Assembly (NCBI RefSeq): GCF_000219215.1
Contig: NC_015723.1
Coordinates: 1,054,001-1,118,000 of the forward strand
Reading direction: 5' to 3'
Length of the DNA stretch: 64,000 bases
Origin: Cupriavidus necator N-1
GTDB lineage: Bacteria > Pseudomonadota > Gammaproteobacteria > Burkholderiales > Burkholderiaceae
This document shows, one piece after another, positions 7,100 to 15,529 of this stretch. Below the pieces are notes generated by a model. That model had not been told where the DNA came from, did not search any database, and saw nothing but the letters and a program-made list of their open reading frames with translations. The translations under genes and the position numbers were made by a program. The stretch's first letter is position 1. The number at the start of each line of letters is the position of its first letter.

Positions 7100-9580
7100 C
7101 TACATCCGGAACACCACCCCCAGCCAGAAGCTCCGCGGCGCGCCCGGTGCCACGAACAGCGCGCTGGCGGCATCCCCCGGTGCCACGTGCGGGCGCACCA
7201 GGCTGCCGCCGGGGAACACATCATTCGCGATCTGGCCATAGGTCTCGTAGCGCCGGTCAAAGACATTGGCCACGCGCGCATAGATCTCAAACCGCTTGTT
7301 CACCTTGTACGCCGCGCGCAGGTTGAGGGTGGCGTAGCCGGGCACATGCCAGTCAGCGGTCTTCGGCGGCACGCCCGGTTGCGGGTCGCTGCGCAGGCCG
7401 TCTTCGTTGCCGCTGGAGACGGTGCTTGACACCGCCACCAGGTCGGCGCCAAGCGTCAGGCCGGCCAGTGCCTGCCAGTCGAGGCCCAGCTTGAGCGTAT
7501 GGCGGGGCAGGCCAGCCATGCGCATGCCGGGCCGGATGTCGATGGTGCGCTCGCCGGCGGCAAGCTGGCCGGCGGCCTGGTAGGTGGCCTGGAGATAGCT
7601 GTAGGCAAGCCGCAGCGTGACATCGCCCACGCGCTGGCGGGCGGTGAGGTCCAGGCCCTGGTTGCGGGTGCGGTCGAAGTTGGCGAAATAGCCGAGCTGG
7701 GTGTTCGGCGCGCGCAGGAAGAGGATGTCGTCGTGATTGTCGACGCGGTAGAGCGACGCGGTGACTTCGGTGTCCTTGCCGCGGTGCCAGCGCACGCCTG
7801 CTTCATAGGAGTGGGAGACCACCTGCTTCAGGTAGGGGTCGGCCTGCAGGCCGGCCGGCAGGCGGCAGGGCCGCGTCGGGTCGGCGCAGCCGAGTTCGAG
7901 GACGGTGGGGACGCGGTTGTTCTGGGCGTAGCCGCCGAACACGGTGACGCCGCCGCCCAGCTTCTGCGAGAGCCCCAGCGCCGGGTTGAGGCGGCGGTAG
8001 GTAAAGCTCTCGCGCGGCTGTTCGCTGCCGTCGCTGTTGCGCAGGGTGTTGCTTACCGCGACGTGGTTCCACCTGGCCGAAGCGGTCAGGAAGGTGCTGG
8101 GGGTCAGCGACCAGGTGTCGGACAGGTACAGGCCGAGCATGCGCGAGCTGCCGCCGACGCCGGAGAACAGGGCGTTGGGGGCGTCCGGGTCGGCCACCGC
8201 GCCGCGGTCGTCGGTGAAGGTGCCGGGCTGGGCGTACTGCGAGTAGGTCAGGCGGCTGCGGTCCAGGGTCAGGCCGGCGTTGAGCAGGTGGTGGTCGGTC
8301 TCCCTGGCCATGCTCAGCGCCATGCCGACGGTCTGCTGCCACATATGGGTGGTGTTGATCACGGCGGGATGCAGCCCGGCGCCTTCGGCCCGGGTCATGC
8401 CGCAGGCGTCGCCGCGCGGGCTGCCGTCGGGCGCAAAGCCGTCCTCGCAGTCTTCGGCATAGGCCTCGTAGGCGGGGTTGACATCGCCGTTGGTGGTGTC
8501 GCGGCGGCTGGTGCGCACATAGGCCAGCGCCGCGGCGCTGGTCTTGTCGTCGAACCAGTGGCGGCCGTTGACGGCGACCTGGGTCAACTGGTTGCGGGTC
8601 TGGTCGGGGTAGGTGTACACGGCGCGGCGGTTGGCCTGGTAGAGGTCTGGCAGCGTGCCGTTGCCGCTGGCGCGGAAGCTGGGCACCAGCCCGTTGCCGG
8701 TCAGCGTGCTGCGGCCGTGCAGCACGGACACGTCCCAGCTGTCAGTGTCGCCCGCATAGCCAGCCTTGGCGAAGACGTTGCCAAGCCGGCCGCCCGACTG
8801 GTCGCGCCAGCCATATTCCTGGAACAGGGTGCCGGCCGCGAATGCGTGCCAGCCGCCGTCGCTGCGCACGCCGCCGGACAGGTCGGCGCGCTTGCGGGCG
8901 CCGCTGCCGTAGGACAGGTCGGCCGTGAAGCCGGGCGAGTCCAGCCCGGAACGGGTGGTCATGGCCAGCGCGCCGCCCAGGGTATTGAGGCCGTAGGCCG
9001 GGTTGGCACTGGATACCAGCGACACGCTCGCCAGCGCGGCTTCCGGGATCATGTCCCAACTGACCACGTCGCCGAAGGGCTCGTTGACGCGGATGCCGTC
9101 CAGGTAGACCGACAGGCCCTGCGGCACGCCCGGAATGGACGAGGCACGGAAGCCGCGGTAGGTGATGTCGGTCTGGAACGGGCTGCCCTGGATGTCGTTG
9201 ACGTTGACGCCGGCCAGGTTGCGGGACAGGTACTCGGCCAGGTTGCCGGCGCGCGACCGGTCCAGGTCATCGCCGCGCGCGGTCTGCACGGTGTAGGGCA
9301 CCAGGTCGCTGTCCACGCCGATGCCCGGCAGCGGCGCGGCGGCCACCACCAGGACTTCCGGCAGCATGGCGCTGTCCTGGTTTGGGACAGGGGTGTCCTG
9401 CTGCGCAACAGCGGGCCGCTGGGCCATCAGGGCGACCGCCACGGCAATCGCGGTGGCGGCGCCGCGGCTGGCCCTGCCGCGGCAAGCCACGGTGTCGCGC
9501 GGCGCCTGCCCTGGCGGTGCGGGGCGGGGGTTGGGCTGGCATGTTCCGTCTCCTCCGGATAAGCGGTGCGATACCTGCAT
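7100..9580 (-). CDS. TonB-dependent outer-membrane receptor
   Basis: A roughly 826-residue TonB-dependent receptor. It has a plug domain (PEVLVVAAAPLPG, then LAEYLSRNLAGVNVNDIQG and TYRGFRASSIPGVPQGLSVY), a long beta-barrel, and a C-terminal strand ending in FWLGVVFRM with the terminal aromatic-containing motif. Start choice is uncertain. The ATG at 9580 lacks a clear ribosome-binding site. A GTG at 9490 would give a compact signal peptide ending AVA/QQ. The gene is divergent from the PQQ-associated operon. In methylotrophs and pseudomonads such receptors import lanthanide chelates or PQQ, so uptake of one of these is an attractive inference, but ligand specificity cannot be read from the sequence. 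Confidence 0.85.
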   Translation of the reverse strand: MQVSHRLSGGDGTCQPNPRPAPPGQAPRDTVACRGRASRGAATAIAVAVALMAQRPAVAQQDTPVPNQDSAMLPEVLVVAAAPLPGIGVDSDLVPYTVQTARGDDLDRSRAGNLAEYLSRNLAGVNVNDIQGSPFQTDITYRGFRASSIPGVPQGLSVYLDGIRVNEPFGDVVSWDMIPEAALASVSLVSSANPAYGLNTLGGALAMTTRSGLDSPGFTADLSYGSGARKRADLSGGVRSDGGWHAFAAGTLFQEYGWRDQSGGRLGNVFAKAGYAGDTDSWDVSVLHGRSTLTGNGLVPSFRASGNGTLPDLYQANRRAVYTYPDQTRNQLTQVAVNGRHWFDDKTSAAALAYVRTSRRDTTNGDVNPAYEAYAEDCEDGFAPDGSPRGDACGMTRAEGAGLHPAVINTTHMWQQTVGMALSMARETDHHLLNAGLTLDRSRLTYSQYAQPGTFTDDRGAVADPDAPNALFSGVGGSSRMLGLYLSDTWSLTPSTFLTASARWNHVAVSNTLRNSDGSEQPRESFTYRRLNPALGLSQKLGGGVTVFGGYAQNNRVPTVLELGCADPTRPCRLPAGLQADPYLKQVVSHSYEAGVRWHRGKDTEVTASLYRVDNHDDILFLRAPNTQLGYFANFDRTRNQGLDLTARQRVGDVTLRLAYSYLQATYQAAGQLAAGERTIDIRPGMRMAGLPRHTLKLGLDWQALAGLTLGADLVAVSSTVSSGNEDGLRSDPQPGVPPKTADWHVPGYATLNLRAAYKVNKRFEIYARVANVFDRRYETYGQIANDVFPGGSLVRPHVAPGDAASALFVAPGAPRSFWLGVVFRM

Positions 9581-9604
9581 TGGGTAGCGCTTGCCCGGAG
9601 CTGA

Positions 9605-9619
9605 GCAGGTTTCATACCG
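9605..9619 (-). promoter_or_regulatory. Possible sigma-54 promoter for the TonB receptor gene
   Basis: On the minus strand CGGTATGAAACCTGC has GG and GC separated by exactly 10 nt and shares the GGTAT core of the -24 elements at 9864 and 27820. The -12 box is CTGC rather than TTGC, so it is a weaker match. It would leave a 5' leader of only about 14 nt before the ATG at 9580. Confidence 0.3.
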
Positions 9620-9691
9620 TGCATCGGGAGTTCGGGACTTGCGCGGCGAGAGGCCCGAGGGACGCGCTGGCCAACCCGCCTTGCGCCGGTG

Positions 9692-9707
9692 CCTGTCACA
9701 AAACAGG
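9692..9707. promoter_or_regulatory. Inverted repeat in the divergent control region
   Basis: A perfect 5-bp inverted repeat CCTGT-N6-ACAGG, nested with TGTC-N9-GACA, in the 337-bp gap between the TonB receptor and the Bug-led operon. It lies about 157 nt upstream of the sigma-54 promoter at 9864, a typical enhancer distance. A role as an activator site is inference. The rest of the gap holds no gene I can support. Confidence 0.35.
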
Positions 9708-9863
9708 ACAGCCGCGGGCACAAGCAGCGGGCCGGTGCTCCACCATGGGACAGTCGTGCGCGGCGCACCGCACAAGGCACGGCCTGGCCGCAGCGTCCGG
9801 GAGTGCGTCCGGCACGGCCAGGCAACGCCTGGCATGGAGCGCGGCCCCATGCTGCGCTGCACA

Positions 9864-9878
9864 TGGTATCGGCCTTGC
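9864..9878 (+). promoter_or_regulatory. Sigma-54 (-24/-12) promoter of the PQQ-associated operon
   Basis: TGGTATCGGCCTTGC matches the sigma-54 consensus with GG and GC exactly 10 nt apart and a full TTGC at -12. Transcription would start near 9889, about 29 nt before the first gene of the operon. An AcoR-like sigma-54 activator is encoded at 25616-27604. Confidence 0.65.
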
Positions 9879-9917
9879 TCTGTTCACCCGCATCAACACT
9901 CTGCCTGGTGCCCAGCC

Positions 9918-10913
9918 ATGTTCCGCCGCCTCGGTCGCTGCCTTGCCTGCCTGATGTTGCCGTGCCTCGGCCTGGTCCATGCGGGCGCCGCGCTGGCCGA
10001 GGGCGCGCACGGGTATCCGTCGCGGCCGATCACGCTGGTGGTGCCATGGCCAGCGGGCGGCGCCACCGATATCTCCATGCGCATCCTGGCGGAGCTGGCC
10101 GGGCGTGAGCTGGGGCAGCCGATCGTGGTGGAGAACCGGCCGGGCGCCGGCGGCACGCTGGTGGGTGGCTTGCTTGCCGCGGCGCGGCCGGACGGCTACA
10201 CCATCGGCCAGCTGCCGCTGACGGTGTATCGCTTCCCGCATCAGCAGAAGACCGCCTGGCAGCCGCTGCGCGACATCCAGCCGGTGCTGATGATCTCGGG
10301 CTACACCTTCGGCATCGTGGTGCCCACAGACAGCCCGTTGCGCTCGCTGCGCGACCTGATTGCCTGGGGCCGCGCGCATCCGGGCGAGCTGACCGTGGGT
10401 TCCACCGGCATCGGCACCACCGCCCATCTGGCGATGGAGGACGTGCTCGGGCGCAGCGGCGTGCGCTATATCCACGTGCCGTATCACGGCACCGCTGACC
10501 AGATGCTGGCGGTGGCCAACGGTTCGCTGATGGCGGGGGTCAATTCCACCGGCTTCGCGCCCTTCGTTGAGATCGGCAAGCTGCGCCTGCTGGCCGTGTT
10601 CAGCGCGCAGCGCTCACCGCGCTGGCCTGAGGTGCCGACGGTAAGCGAGCTGGGCTTTGCCGATGCGGTCCATAACTCGCCCTACGGCATCGGCGTGCCG
10701 CGCGGCACCGATCCGGCAATCGTCGGCCGCCTGCATGACGCGTTCCGCGCCGCGATGCAGCAGCCGCGCCACCTTGCGGAACTGGCCAGGTACGACCAGG
10801 AACTGACTTACCTGAATACCGCGCAATACGATGCCTTCCTGCGCCATGCGTGGGAGACCGAGCGGACCTTTGCCGGGCGCGTGGGCACCGCGCGGCCCGG
10901 GGGGCAGCTGTGA
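9918..10913 (+). CDS. Bug-family periplasmic binding protein in the PQQ-associated operon
   Basis: A 331-residue periplasmic protein. The signal peptide ends near ALA/EGAHGYPS, followed by the Bug signature YPSRPITLVVPWPAGGATD and VENRPGAGG. The ATG at 9918 is the first in-frame start after the sigma-54 promoter. It overlaps the following ABC ATPase by one base (TGATG), so the two are translationally coupled. Bug proteins normally serve tripartite tricarboxylate transporters or sense solutes. Here no TctA/TctB is present, and the gene leads an ABC-exporter/quinoprotein operon, so a sensing or carrier role is likely. This is inference. Confidence 0.85.
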   Translation: MFRRLGRCLACLMLPCLGLVHAGAALAEGAHGYPSRPITLVVPWPAGGATDISMRILAELAGRELGQPIVVENRPGAGGTLVGGLLAAARPDGYTIGQLPLTVYRFPHQQKTAWQPLRDIQPVLMISGYTFGIVVPTDSPLRSLRDLIAWGRAHPGELTVGSTGIGTTAHLAMEDVLGRSGVRYIHVPYHGTADQMLAVANGSLMAGVNSTGFAPFVEIGKLRLLAVFSAQRSPRWPEVPTVSELGFADAVHNSPYGIGVPRGTDPAIVGRLHDAFRAAMQQPRHLAELARYDQELTYLNTAQYDAFLRHAWETERTFAGRVGTARPGGQL

Positions 10914-11689
10914 TGGCCATGCAGGCACCACCGGCGCTGTGCTGCGACGCCGTGCGCAAGGCGTTCGGCAGCCGCGCGGCCCTGGACGGGGTCTCGCTCA
11001 GCGTGCGGCGCGGCGAGTTCGTGGCACTGCTCGGGCCCAACGGGGCGGGCAAGACCACGCTGTTCCAGATCCTCAGCGGCCTGTTCGTGGCCGATGCGGG
11101 GCAGGTCACGGTCATGGGCAGCGACATGCGGCGCGATCCGGTGCGTGCGCTGGCACGGCTGGGCATCGTGTTCCAGCAGCCGGCCATCGACCTGGACCTG
11201 CCGGTGCTGGCCAACCTGCGCTTTCACGCGGACCTGCACGGGCTGCCGCGCCGAGTGGCGGCGCAGCGCATCGCCCGGCTGCTCGATGACTTCGGGCTGG
11301 CGGCGCGTGCGCGCGCACCGGTGCGCGAGCTTTCTGGCGGCAACCGGCGCAAGGTGGAACTGGCGCGCGCGCTGCTGCATGAACCGGCCATGCTGCTGCT
11401 GGACGAGCCGACGGTGGGGCTGGACCCGGCCTCGCGCGCGCAGCTGGTGGCCGATGCCCGGCGGCTGACGGCGCGGGCGCAGGCCGGCGTGCTGTGGGCC
11501 ACCCACCTGGTGCAGGAGGTGGAGCACGCCGACCGCGTGATCGTGCTGGACCGCGGCACCGTGCGTTTCGACGGCACCCCGGCCGCACTGCGCGGCGCTG
11601 CGGCGTGCGACACCCTGGAGGGCGCCTTCCTGGCCATGACGCCGCCGGCCCCTGTCACTGACCCGGCTGCGAGGCGCGTACCCGCATGA
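10913..11689 (+). CDS. ABC transporter ATP-binding protein (PQQ-alcohol-oxidation system)
   Basis: A 258-residue ABC ATPase. Walker A GPNGAGKTT is near residue 43, signature LSGGNRRKVELARALL near 140, Walker B MLLLDEPTVGLD, and the switch His in ATHLVQEVEHAD. It resembles the ATPase subunits of ABC-2 exporters. The paired permease is three genes downstream (13920-14732). The intervening beta-propeller and binding protein are habitual partners in quinoprotein alcohol dehydrogenase loci such as ped of Pseudomonas putida, where the cluster is annotated as an efflux system. Its end overlaps the next gene by 4 bp (ATGA). Confidence 0.88.
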   Translation: MAMQAPPALCCDAVRKAFGSRAALDGVSLSVRRGEFVALLGPNGAGKTTLFQILSGLFVADAGQVTVMGSDMRRDPVRALARLGIVFQQPAIDLDLPVLANLRFHADLHGLPRRVAAQRIARLLDDFGLAARARAPVRELSGGNRRKVELARALLHEPAMLLLDEPTVGLDPASRAQLVADARRLTARAQAGVLWATHLVQEVEHADRVIVLDRGTVRFDGTPAALRGAAACDTLEGAFLAMTPPAPVTDPAARRVPA

Positions 11690-12714
11690 ACAAGATGCCA
11701 TCCCCCGTCTGGTTTGCCTTTACCTTGCTGCTGGTTACGACGCTGCTGGTTGCCGCCGGCCTGGCCGAAGGCGCGCAGGGCGGCGCCGCGCCCCCCGTCG
11801 GCCAGGCTACCAACCAGGTCTTCGTCTCGAGCGAGAAGGACGATGCCCTCGCCGTCTTCGATGCCCGCAGCCGGCAGCTGGTCGCGGTATGGCGGCAGTG
11901 CAAGCGCCCGCGCCACCTGCAGCTGTCGCCCGACCGCACGCGCCTGTACGTGGCCTGCAGCGACGACAACCGGGTGGATGTGGTCGATGTGGCCAGCCGC
12001 AAGACCGTGGCATCGCTGCCGGTGGGGGACGATCCGGAGTTGTTCGATCTCAGCCAGGACGGCCGCACGCTCTATGTCTCGAATGAAGAGGACGGGCTGC
12101 TGTCGGCCTACGACACGGCTTCGGGCAAGCGCGTGTTCGCGCTTAGGGTGGGCGAGGAGCCGGAGGGCGTCAGGGTCAGCGCCGACGGCAGGCATGTGTA
12201 CGTGACCTCGGAGGTGGCCAACCTGGTCCATGTCATCGACGTGGCCTCGCGCAAGGTGATCCGCAATATCCAGGTCGGCAACCGGCCGCGGCGGCTGCTG
12301 CTGGTGCGCGGCGGCAAGGAGCTGTGGGTGTCCAACGAGCTCTCGGCCAGCGTCAGCGTGATCCGCACCGATACCTTCGAGGTGGCCCAGACCATCGCCT
12401 TCGCGCCCCGGGGCTTTCGCGCCGAGGACGTGACCCCGGTGGGCATGGCGGCCAGCGGCGACGGCACGCGCGCCTATATCGGGCTGGGCCGCGCCAACCA
12501 TGTCGCGGTGGTCGAGGTGGCGTCGCGCCGGGTGCAGGACTATGTGCTGGTCGGCCGCCGCGCATGGGGGCTGGCGCTGAGCCGCGACAACGCGCGGCTT
12601 TATGTCGCCAACGGCCTGTCCGACGATGTCAGCGTGGTGGACACCGCCAGCCGCAAGGCGGTGGCCACGCTCAAGGCGGGCCGGGTGCCGCATTCGGTGG
12701 CGATCGATGACTGA
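11686..12714 (+). CDS. PQQ-dependent catabolism-associated YVTN beta-propeller protein
   Basis: A 342-residue exported protein with an N-terminal hydrophobic signal (about residues 7-27). It is built of seven YVTN-type repeats of about 42 residues, each with a variant of LYVAxSDDNxVDVVDVASRK. Examples are RLYVACSDDNRVDVVDVAS and RLYVANGLSDDVSVVDTAS. The family is known only from its constant association with PQQ-dependent alcohol oxidation. Its biochemical role is not established. It is coupled by 4 bp to the ABC ATPase upstream and overlaps the next gene by 8 bp. Confidence 0.85.
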   Translation: MNKMPSPVWFAFTLLLVTTLLVAAGLAEGAQGGAAPPVGQATNQVFVSSEKDDALAVFDARSRQLVAVWRQCKRPRHLQLSPDRTRLYVACSDDNRVDVVDVASRKTVASLPVGDDPELFDLSQDGRTLYVSNEEDGLLSAYDTASGKRVFALRVGEEPEGVRVSADGRHVYVTSEVANLVHVIDVASRKVIRNIQVGNRPRRLLLVRGGKELWVSNELSASVSVIRTDTFEVAQTIAFAPRGFRAEDVTPVGMAASGDGTRAYIGLGRANHVAVVEVASRRVQDYVLVGRRAWGLALSRDNARLYVANGLSDDVSVVDTASRKAVATLKAGRVPHSVAIDD

Positions 12715-13912
12715 GCGCTCGCGTGCGTGGTGGCAGTGGTGGCGTGCCGGGTTGGGCGCCATGGCGTTGGCGTGGCTGCCTGCCGCGGTGCACGCTGCCG
12801 AGGTGCGCGTGGCGGTCGTGTCGCAGGCCGACGACGCGCGCTATGCGCCCCGGCGCCTGGCGCAGCGCTATCCCGGCCAGCCGCAGGGCCGTGCGCTCGA
12901 CGGCGCCCAGGTGGCGGCCGCGGAAGCGCGCGTGGCGCTCGAGGCCGCGGGCCAGTCGCTCAGGCTGGAAGCCCAGGAAGCCCGCACCGGCGCCGAGGTG
13001 GCCCCGCTGGTCGCTGCGCTGGCGCGGCAGGGCACGCGCTATATCCTGCTGGACCTGCCGTCGGCGTCGGTCAGGGCGGCCGCGGGCGCGGTCAGGCCGG
13101 GCGAGGCCTTGTTGTTCAACGTGTCCGCCGATGACGACGCGTTGCGCGGCGCCGGCTGCGCGCCGGTGCTGCTGCACACGCTGCCCAGCCTGCGCATGCG
13201 CGCGGATGCGCTGATGCAGTACCTGGTGTTGCGCAAATGGCGCCGCGCCCTGCTGCTGAGCGGCCCGTCCGCGGCCGATGCGGCGCAGCGCGATGCGCTG
13301 GTGATGTCGGCGCGGCGCTTTGGCATTGCCTGGTCGGGGCAGCGCACCTTCAGGCTGTCCAACGACCCGCGTGAGCGCGACCAGGCCAACCTCGGCCTGC
13401 TGACCGGCGGCGTGGACTATGACGTGGTGGTGGTGGCCGATGCCGACGGCGAGTTCGCCCGCGGCGTGCCCTACGCCACGCTGCTGCCGCGCCCGGTGGT
13501 GGGCGCCAGCGGGCTGGGCGCGCAGGCGTGGCACTGGGCCTGGGAGCGCAATGGCGGGCCGCAGCTCAACCGGCGCTTCATGCGGGCGGCGGGCCGTCCG
13601 ATGACCGGCTACGACTGGGCTGCATGGGTGGCGGTCAAGGCCATCGCCGAGAGCGTGGCGCGCCTGCCCAGGGCCGGGTTTGCCGGACAGGCGCAGGCGC
13701 TTGCCGCCGGGCAGGTGGTGGTGGACGGCTTCAAGGGGCCGCCACTGTCGTTCCGCCGCTGGGACCGCCAGCTGCGCCAGCCGGTGTTGCTGGCTCACCC
13801 TGACGGCGTGGTCGGCATGGCCCCGGTGGAAGGCGTGCTGCATCCGAAGAACAACCTCGACACCCTGGGCGCCGATGAAGCCGACACGGCGTGCCGGACC
13901 CCATCCGCGTAG
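12707..13912 (+). CDS. ABC transporter substrate-binding protein of the PQQ alcohol dehydrogenase system
   Basis: A 401-residue periplasmic protein with a signal peptide ending near VHA/AEVR. The fold and length fit the type I (LivJ-like) binding-protein group. Recognisable segments are QGTRYILLDLPSAS, YLVLRKWRRALLLSGPSA and MTGYDWAAWVAVKAI. Such proteins occur next to the YVTN propeller in PQQ alcohol dehydrogenase loci, but their ligand is not known. It overlaps the propeller gene by 8 bp. The permease begins 7 nt downstream. The frame stays open upstream to 12602, but the ATG at 12707 gives the signal peptide. Confidence 0.82.
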   Translation: MTERSRAWWQWWRAGLGAMALAWLPAAVHAAEVRVAVVSQADDARYAPRRLAQRYPGQPQGRALDGAQVAAAEARVALEAAGQSLRLEAQEARTGAEVAPLVAALARQGTRYILLDLPSASVRAAAGAVRPGEALLFNVSADDDALRGAGCAPVLLHTLPSLRMRADALMQYLVLRKWRRALLLSGPSAADAAQRDALVMSARRFGIAWSGQRTFRLSNDPRERDQANLGLLTGGVDYDVVVVADADGEFARGVPYATLLPRPVVGASGLGAQAWHWAWERNGGPQLNRRFMRAAGRPMTGYDWAAWVAVKAIAESVARLPRAGFAGQAQALAAGQVVVDGFKGPPLSFRRWDRQLRQPVLLAHPDGVVGMAPVEGVLHPKNNLDTLGADEADTACRTPSA

Positions 13913-13919
13913 CGCACCC

Positions 13920-14732
13920 ATGGCCTCCATCCTGATCCATCGCTGGCGCGCGCTGCGCGCGGTTTGCGGGCGCGAGCTGCGCAAGTACCTGCGCCAGCCC
14001 GGGCGCCTGCTGTCGTCGCTGGTGCGCCCGCTGCTGTGGCTGCTCGTGTTTGCCGCGGGCTTCCAGAACGCGCTGGGCGTCGCCATTGCGCCGCCCTATG
14101 ACACCTACATCGAATACAAGATCTACGTGGCGCCCGGACTGCTGGGCATGATCGCGCTGTTCAACGGCATGCAGTCGTCGCTGGCCATGGTGTACGACCG
14201 CGAGATGGGCGTGATGCGGCTGCTGCTGACCGCGCCGCTGCCGCGGGGCTGGCTGCTGGGTTGCAAGCTGGCGGCGGGCACGGTGCTGTCGCTGCTGCAG
14301 ATGGCCGCGTTCCTGCTGGTGGCGATGGCCTTCGGCATCCGCTTCGAGTCCCTGCACCTGCTGGCGGCGACGGGCGCCATGGCGCTGGCCGCGCTGATGC
14401 TGGGCGCGCTGGGCCTGCTGCTGTCGGTCCATGTGCGCCAGCTCGAGAACTTTGCCGGCACCATGAACTTCGTGATCTTCCCGATGTTCTTCATCAGCTC
14501 GGCGCTGTATCCGCTGTGGAAGCTGCAGGAGTCGGGCGCGGAGCTGGTGTACCAGCTGGCCCGCTTCAATCCCTTCACCCACGCGGTCGAGGCGATCCGC
14601 TTTGCGCTGTACGGGCAGGTGGCACCGCTGAGCCTGGCGGTGGTGGCGGGCAGCGCGGTGGTGTTCTTCGCGCTGGCGCTGCAGGGCTACGACCCGCAGC
14701 GCGGCATGGCGCGCCGGGGGCAGCAGGCATGA
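13920..14732 (+). CDS. ABC-2 type transporter permease
   Basis: A 270-residue membrane protein with about six predicted hydrophobic segments. Examples are LLWLLVFAAGFQNALGV, the stretch around LLQMAAFLLVAMAFG, and MNFVIFPMFFISSALYPLW with its ABC-2 family signature. The C-terminal part LARFNPFTHAVEAIRFALYG is typical of the NodJ/DrrB-like exporter family. It pairs with the ATPase at 10913-11689. ABC-2 systems usually export. With two periplasmic accessory proteins in the same operon, the direction is unproven. It overlaps the next gene by 4 bp. Confidence 0.87.
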   Translation: MASILIHRWRALRAVCGRELRKYLRQPGRLLSSLVRPLLWLLVFAAGFQNALGVAIAPPYDTYIEYKIYVAPGLLGMIALFNGMQSSLAMVYDREMGVMRLLLTAPLPRGWLLGCKLAAGTVLSLLQMAAFLLVAMAFGIRFESLHLLAATGAMALAALMLGALGLLLSVHVRQLENFAGTMNFVIFPMFFISSALYPLWKLQESGAELVYQLARFNPFTHAVEAIRFALYGQVAPLSLAVVAGSAVVFFALALQGYDPQRGMARRGQQA

Positions 14733-15529
14733 GGCGCCGGACGCGGGGCATGGTCCTGCTGATGGCGGCCGCACTGGGCATGGCCAGTCCGGCGGTACCG
14801 GCTGCCGGGGCAGCGGACGCCGTCATCGCGCACAGCGATCCGCTGCAGTCGCCGCAATGGGCCTGGATCCAGAAGGAGCTGCTGCAGACTGGCCCGGTGG
14901 TGTTCGACAGCCGCGTCAGGGTGACCGGGCCGGCGTTTGCGGAAGACCCCATGCGCGTGCCGATCGCCTTCGATGCCTCGGCGCTGGGCGAAGTGGATCG
15001 CATCGTGGTGGCGGTGGACCGCAACCCGATCCGCGAGGTGCTGGCGTTCGAACCGCTGCGGGTGCGCCCGTCGCTGTCGTTCCGCTTCAAGCTGGAACAG
15101 GCATCGCCGGTGCGGGTGGCGGCGCGCACGCGCGATGGCACCTGGCATGTCGGCAGCGTGCTGGTCGATGCCGGCGGCGGGGGCTGCACGGTGCCCGGCG
15201 CCACGCGCCGCGACGGCAGCTGGAGCCGCACGCTCAACCGCGTGGACGCGCGCGTGTTCCCGGGCTTCGGCGGGGCCGCGGCACGCGTGCGGCTGCGCGT
15301 GATGCATCCGATGGATACCGGCCTGGCGGCAGGCATCCCGGCGTTCCATATCGAGACCCTGGTCCTGAATGACGCGGCCCGGCAGCCGCTGCTGCGACTG
15401 ACGCTGCATGAGCCGGTTGCCGAGAATCCGATCTTCTCCTTCGACCTGCGCGATGCCGTGCCGCCGGGCATGACGGTGGCCGGCCACGACAACAACGGCA
15501 ACCGCATCGCGGCGCGGGTGTCCCCATGA
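14729..15529 (+). CDS. Quinoprotein dehydrogenase-associated SoxYZ-like carrier
   Basis: A 266-residue exported protein with a signal peptide ending near AAGAADA. The middle part resembles SoxY (a carrier domain with GGGGCTVPGA, a cysteine near residue 155) and the C-terminal part resembles SoxZ (RVRLRVMHPMDTG, then YRDP-like HIETLVLND). Fused SoxYZ-like proteins occur next to PQQ dehydrogenases and are thought to act in a quinoprotein electron or carrier relay. Unlike true SoxY, the cysteine is not in a C-terminal GGCG arm. It is coupled by ATGA overlaps on both sides. Confidence 0.82.
   Translation: MRRRTRGMVLLMAAALGMASPAVPAAGAADAVIAHSDPLQSPQWAWIQKELLQTGPVVFDSRVRVTGPAFAEDPMRVPIAFDASALGEVDRIVVAVDRNPIREVLAFEPLRVRPSLSFRFKLEQASPVRVAARTRDGTWHVGSVLVDAGGGGCTVPGATRRDGSWSRTLNRVDARVFPGFGGAAARVRLRVMHPMDTGLAAGIPAFHIETLVLNDAARQPLLRLTLHEPVAENPIFSFDLRDAVPPGMTVAGHDNNGNRIAARVSP

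Noticed and set aside
9267..9542. A 91-codon minus-strand ORF with an excellent ribosome-binding site
   Set aside because: The product is Arg/Ala/Gly-rich and overlaps the receptor signal region in another frame. Kept only as a start-site oddity, not as a gene.
7499..9562. A 687-codon plus-strand frame over the TonB receptor
   Set aside because: It is an Ala/Gly/Val-rich shadow without domains. The minus strand encodes a full TonB-dependent receptor.
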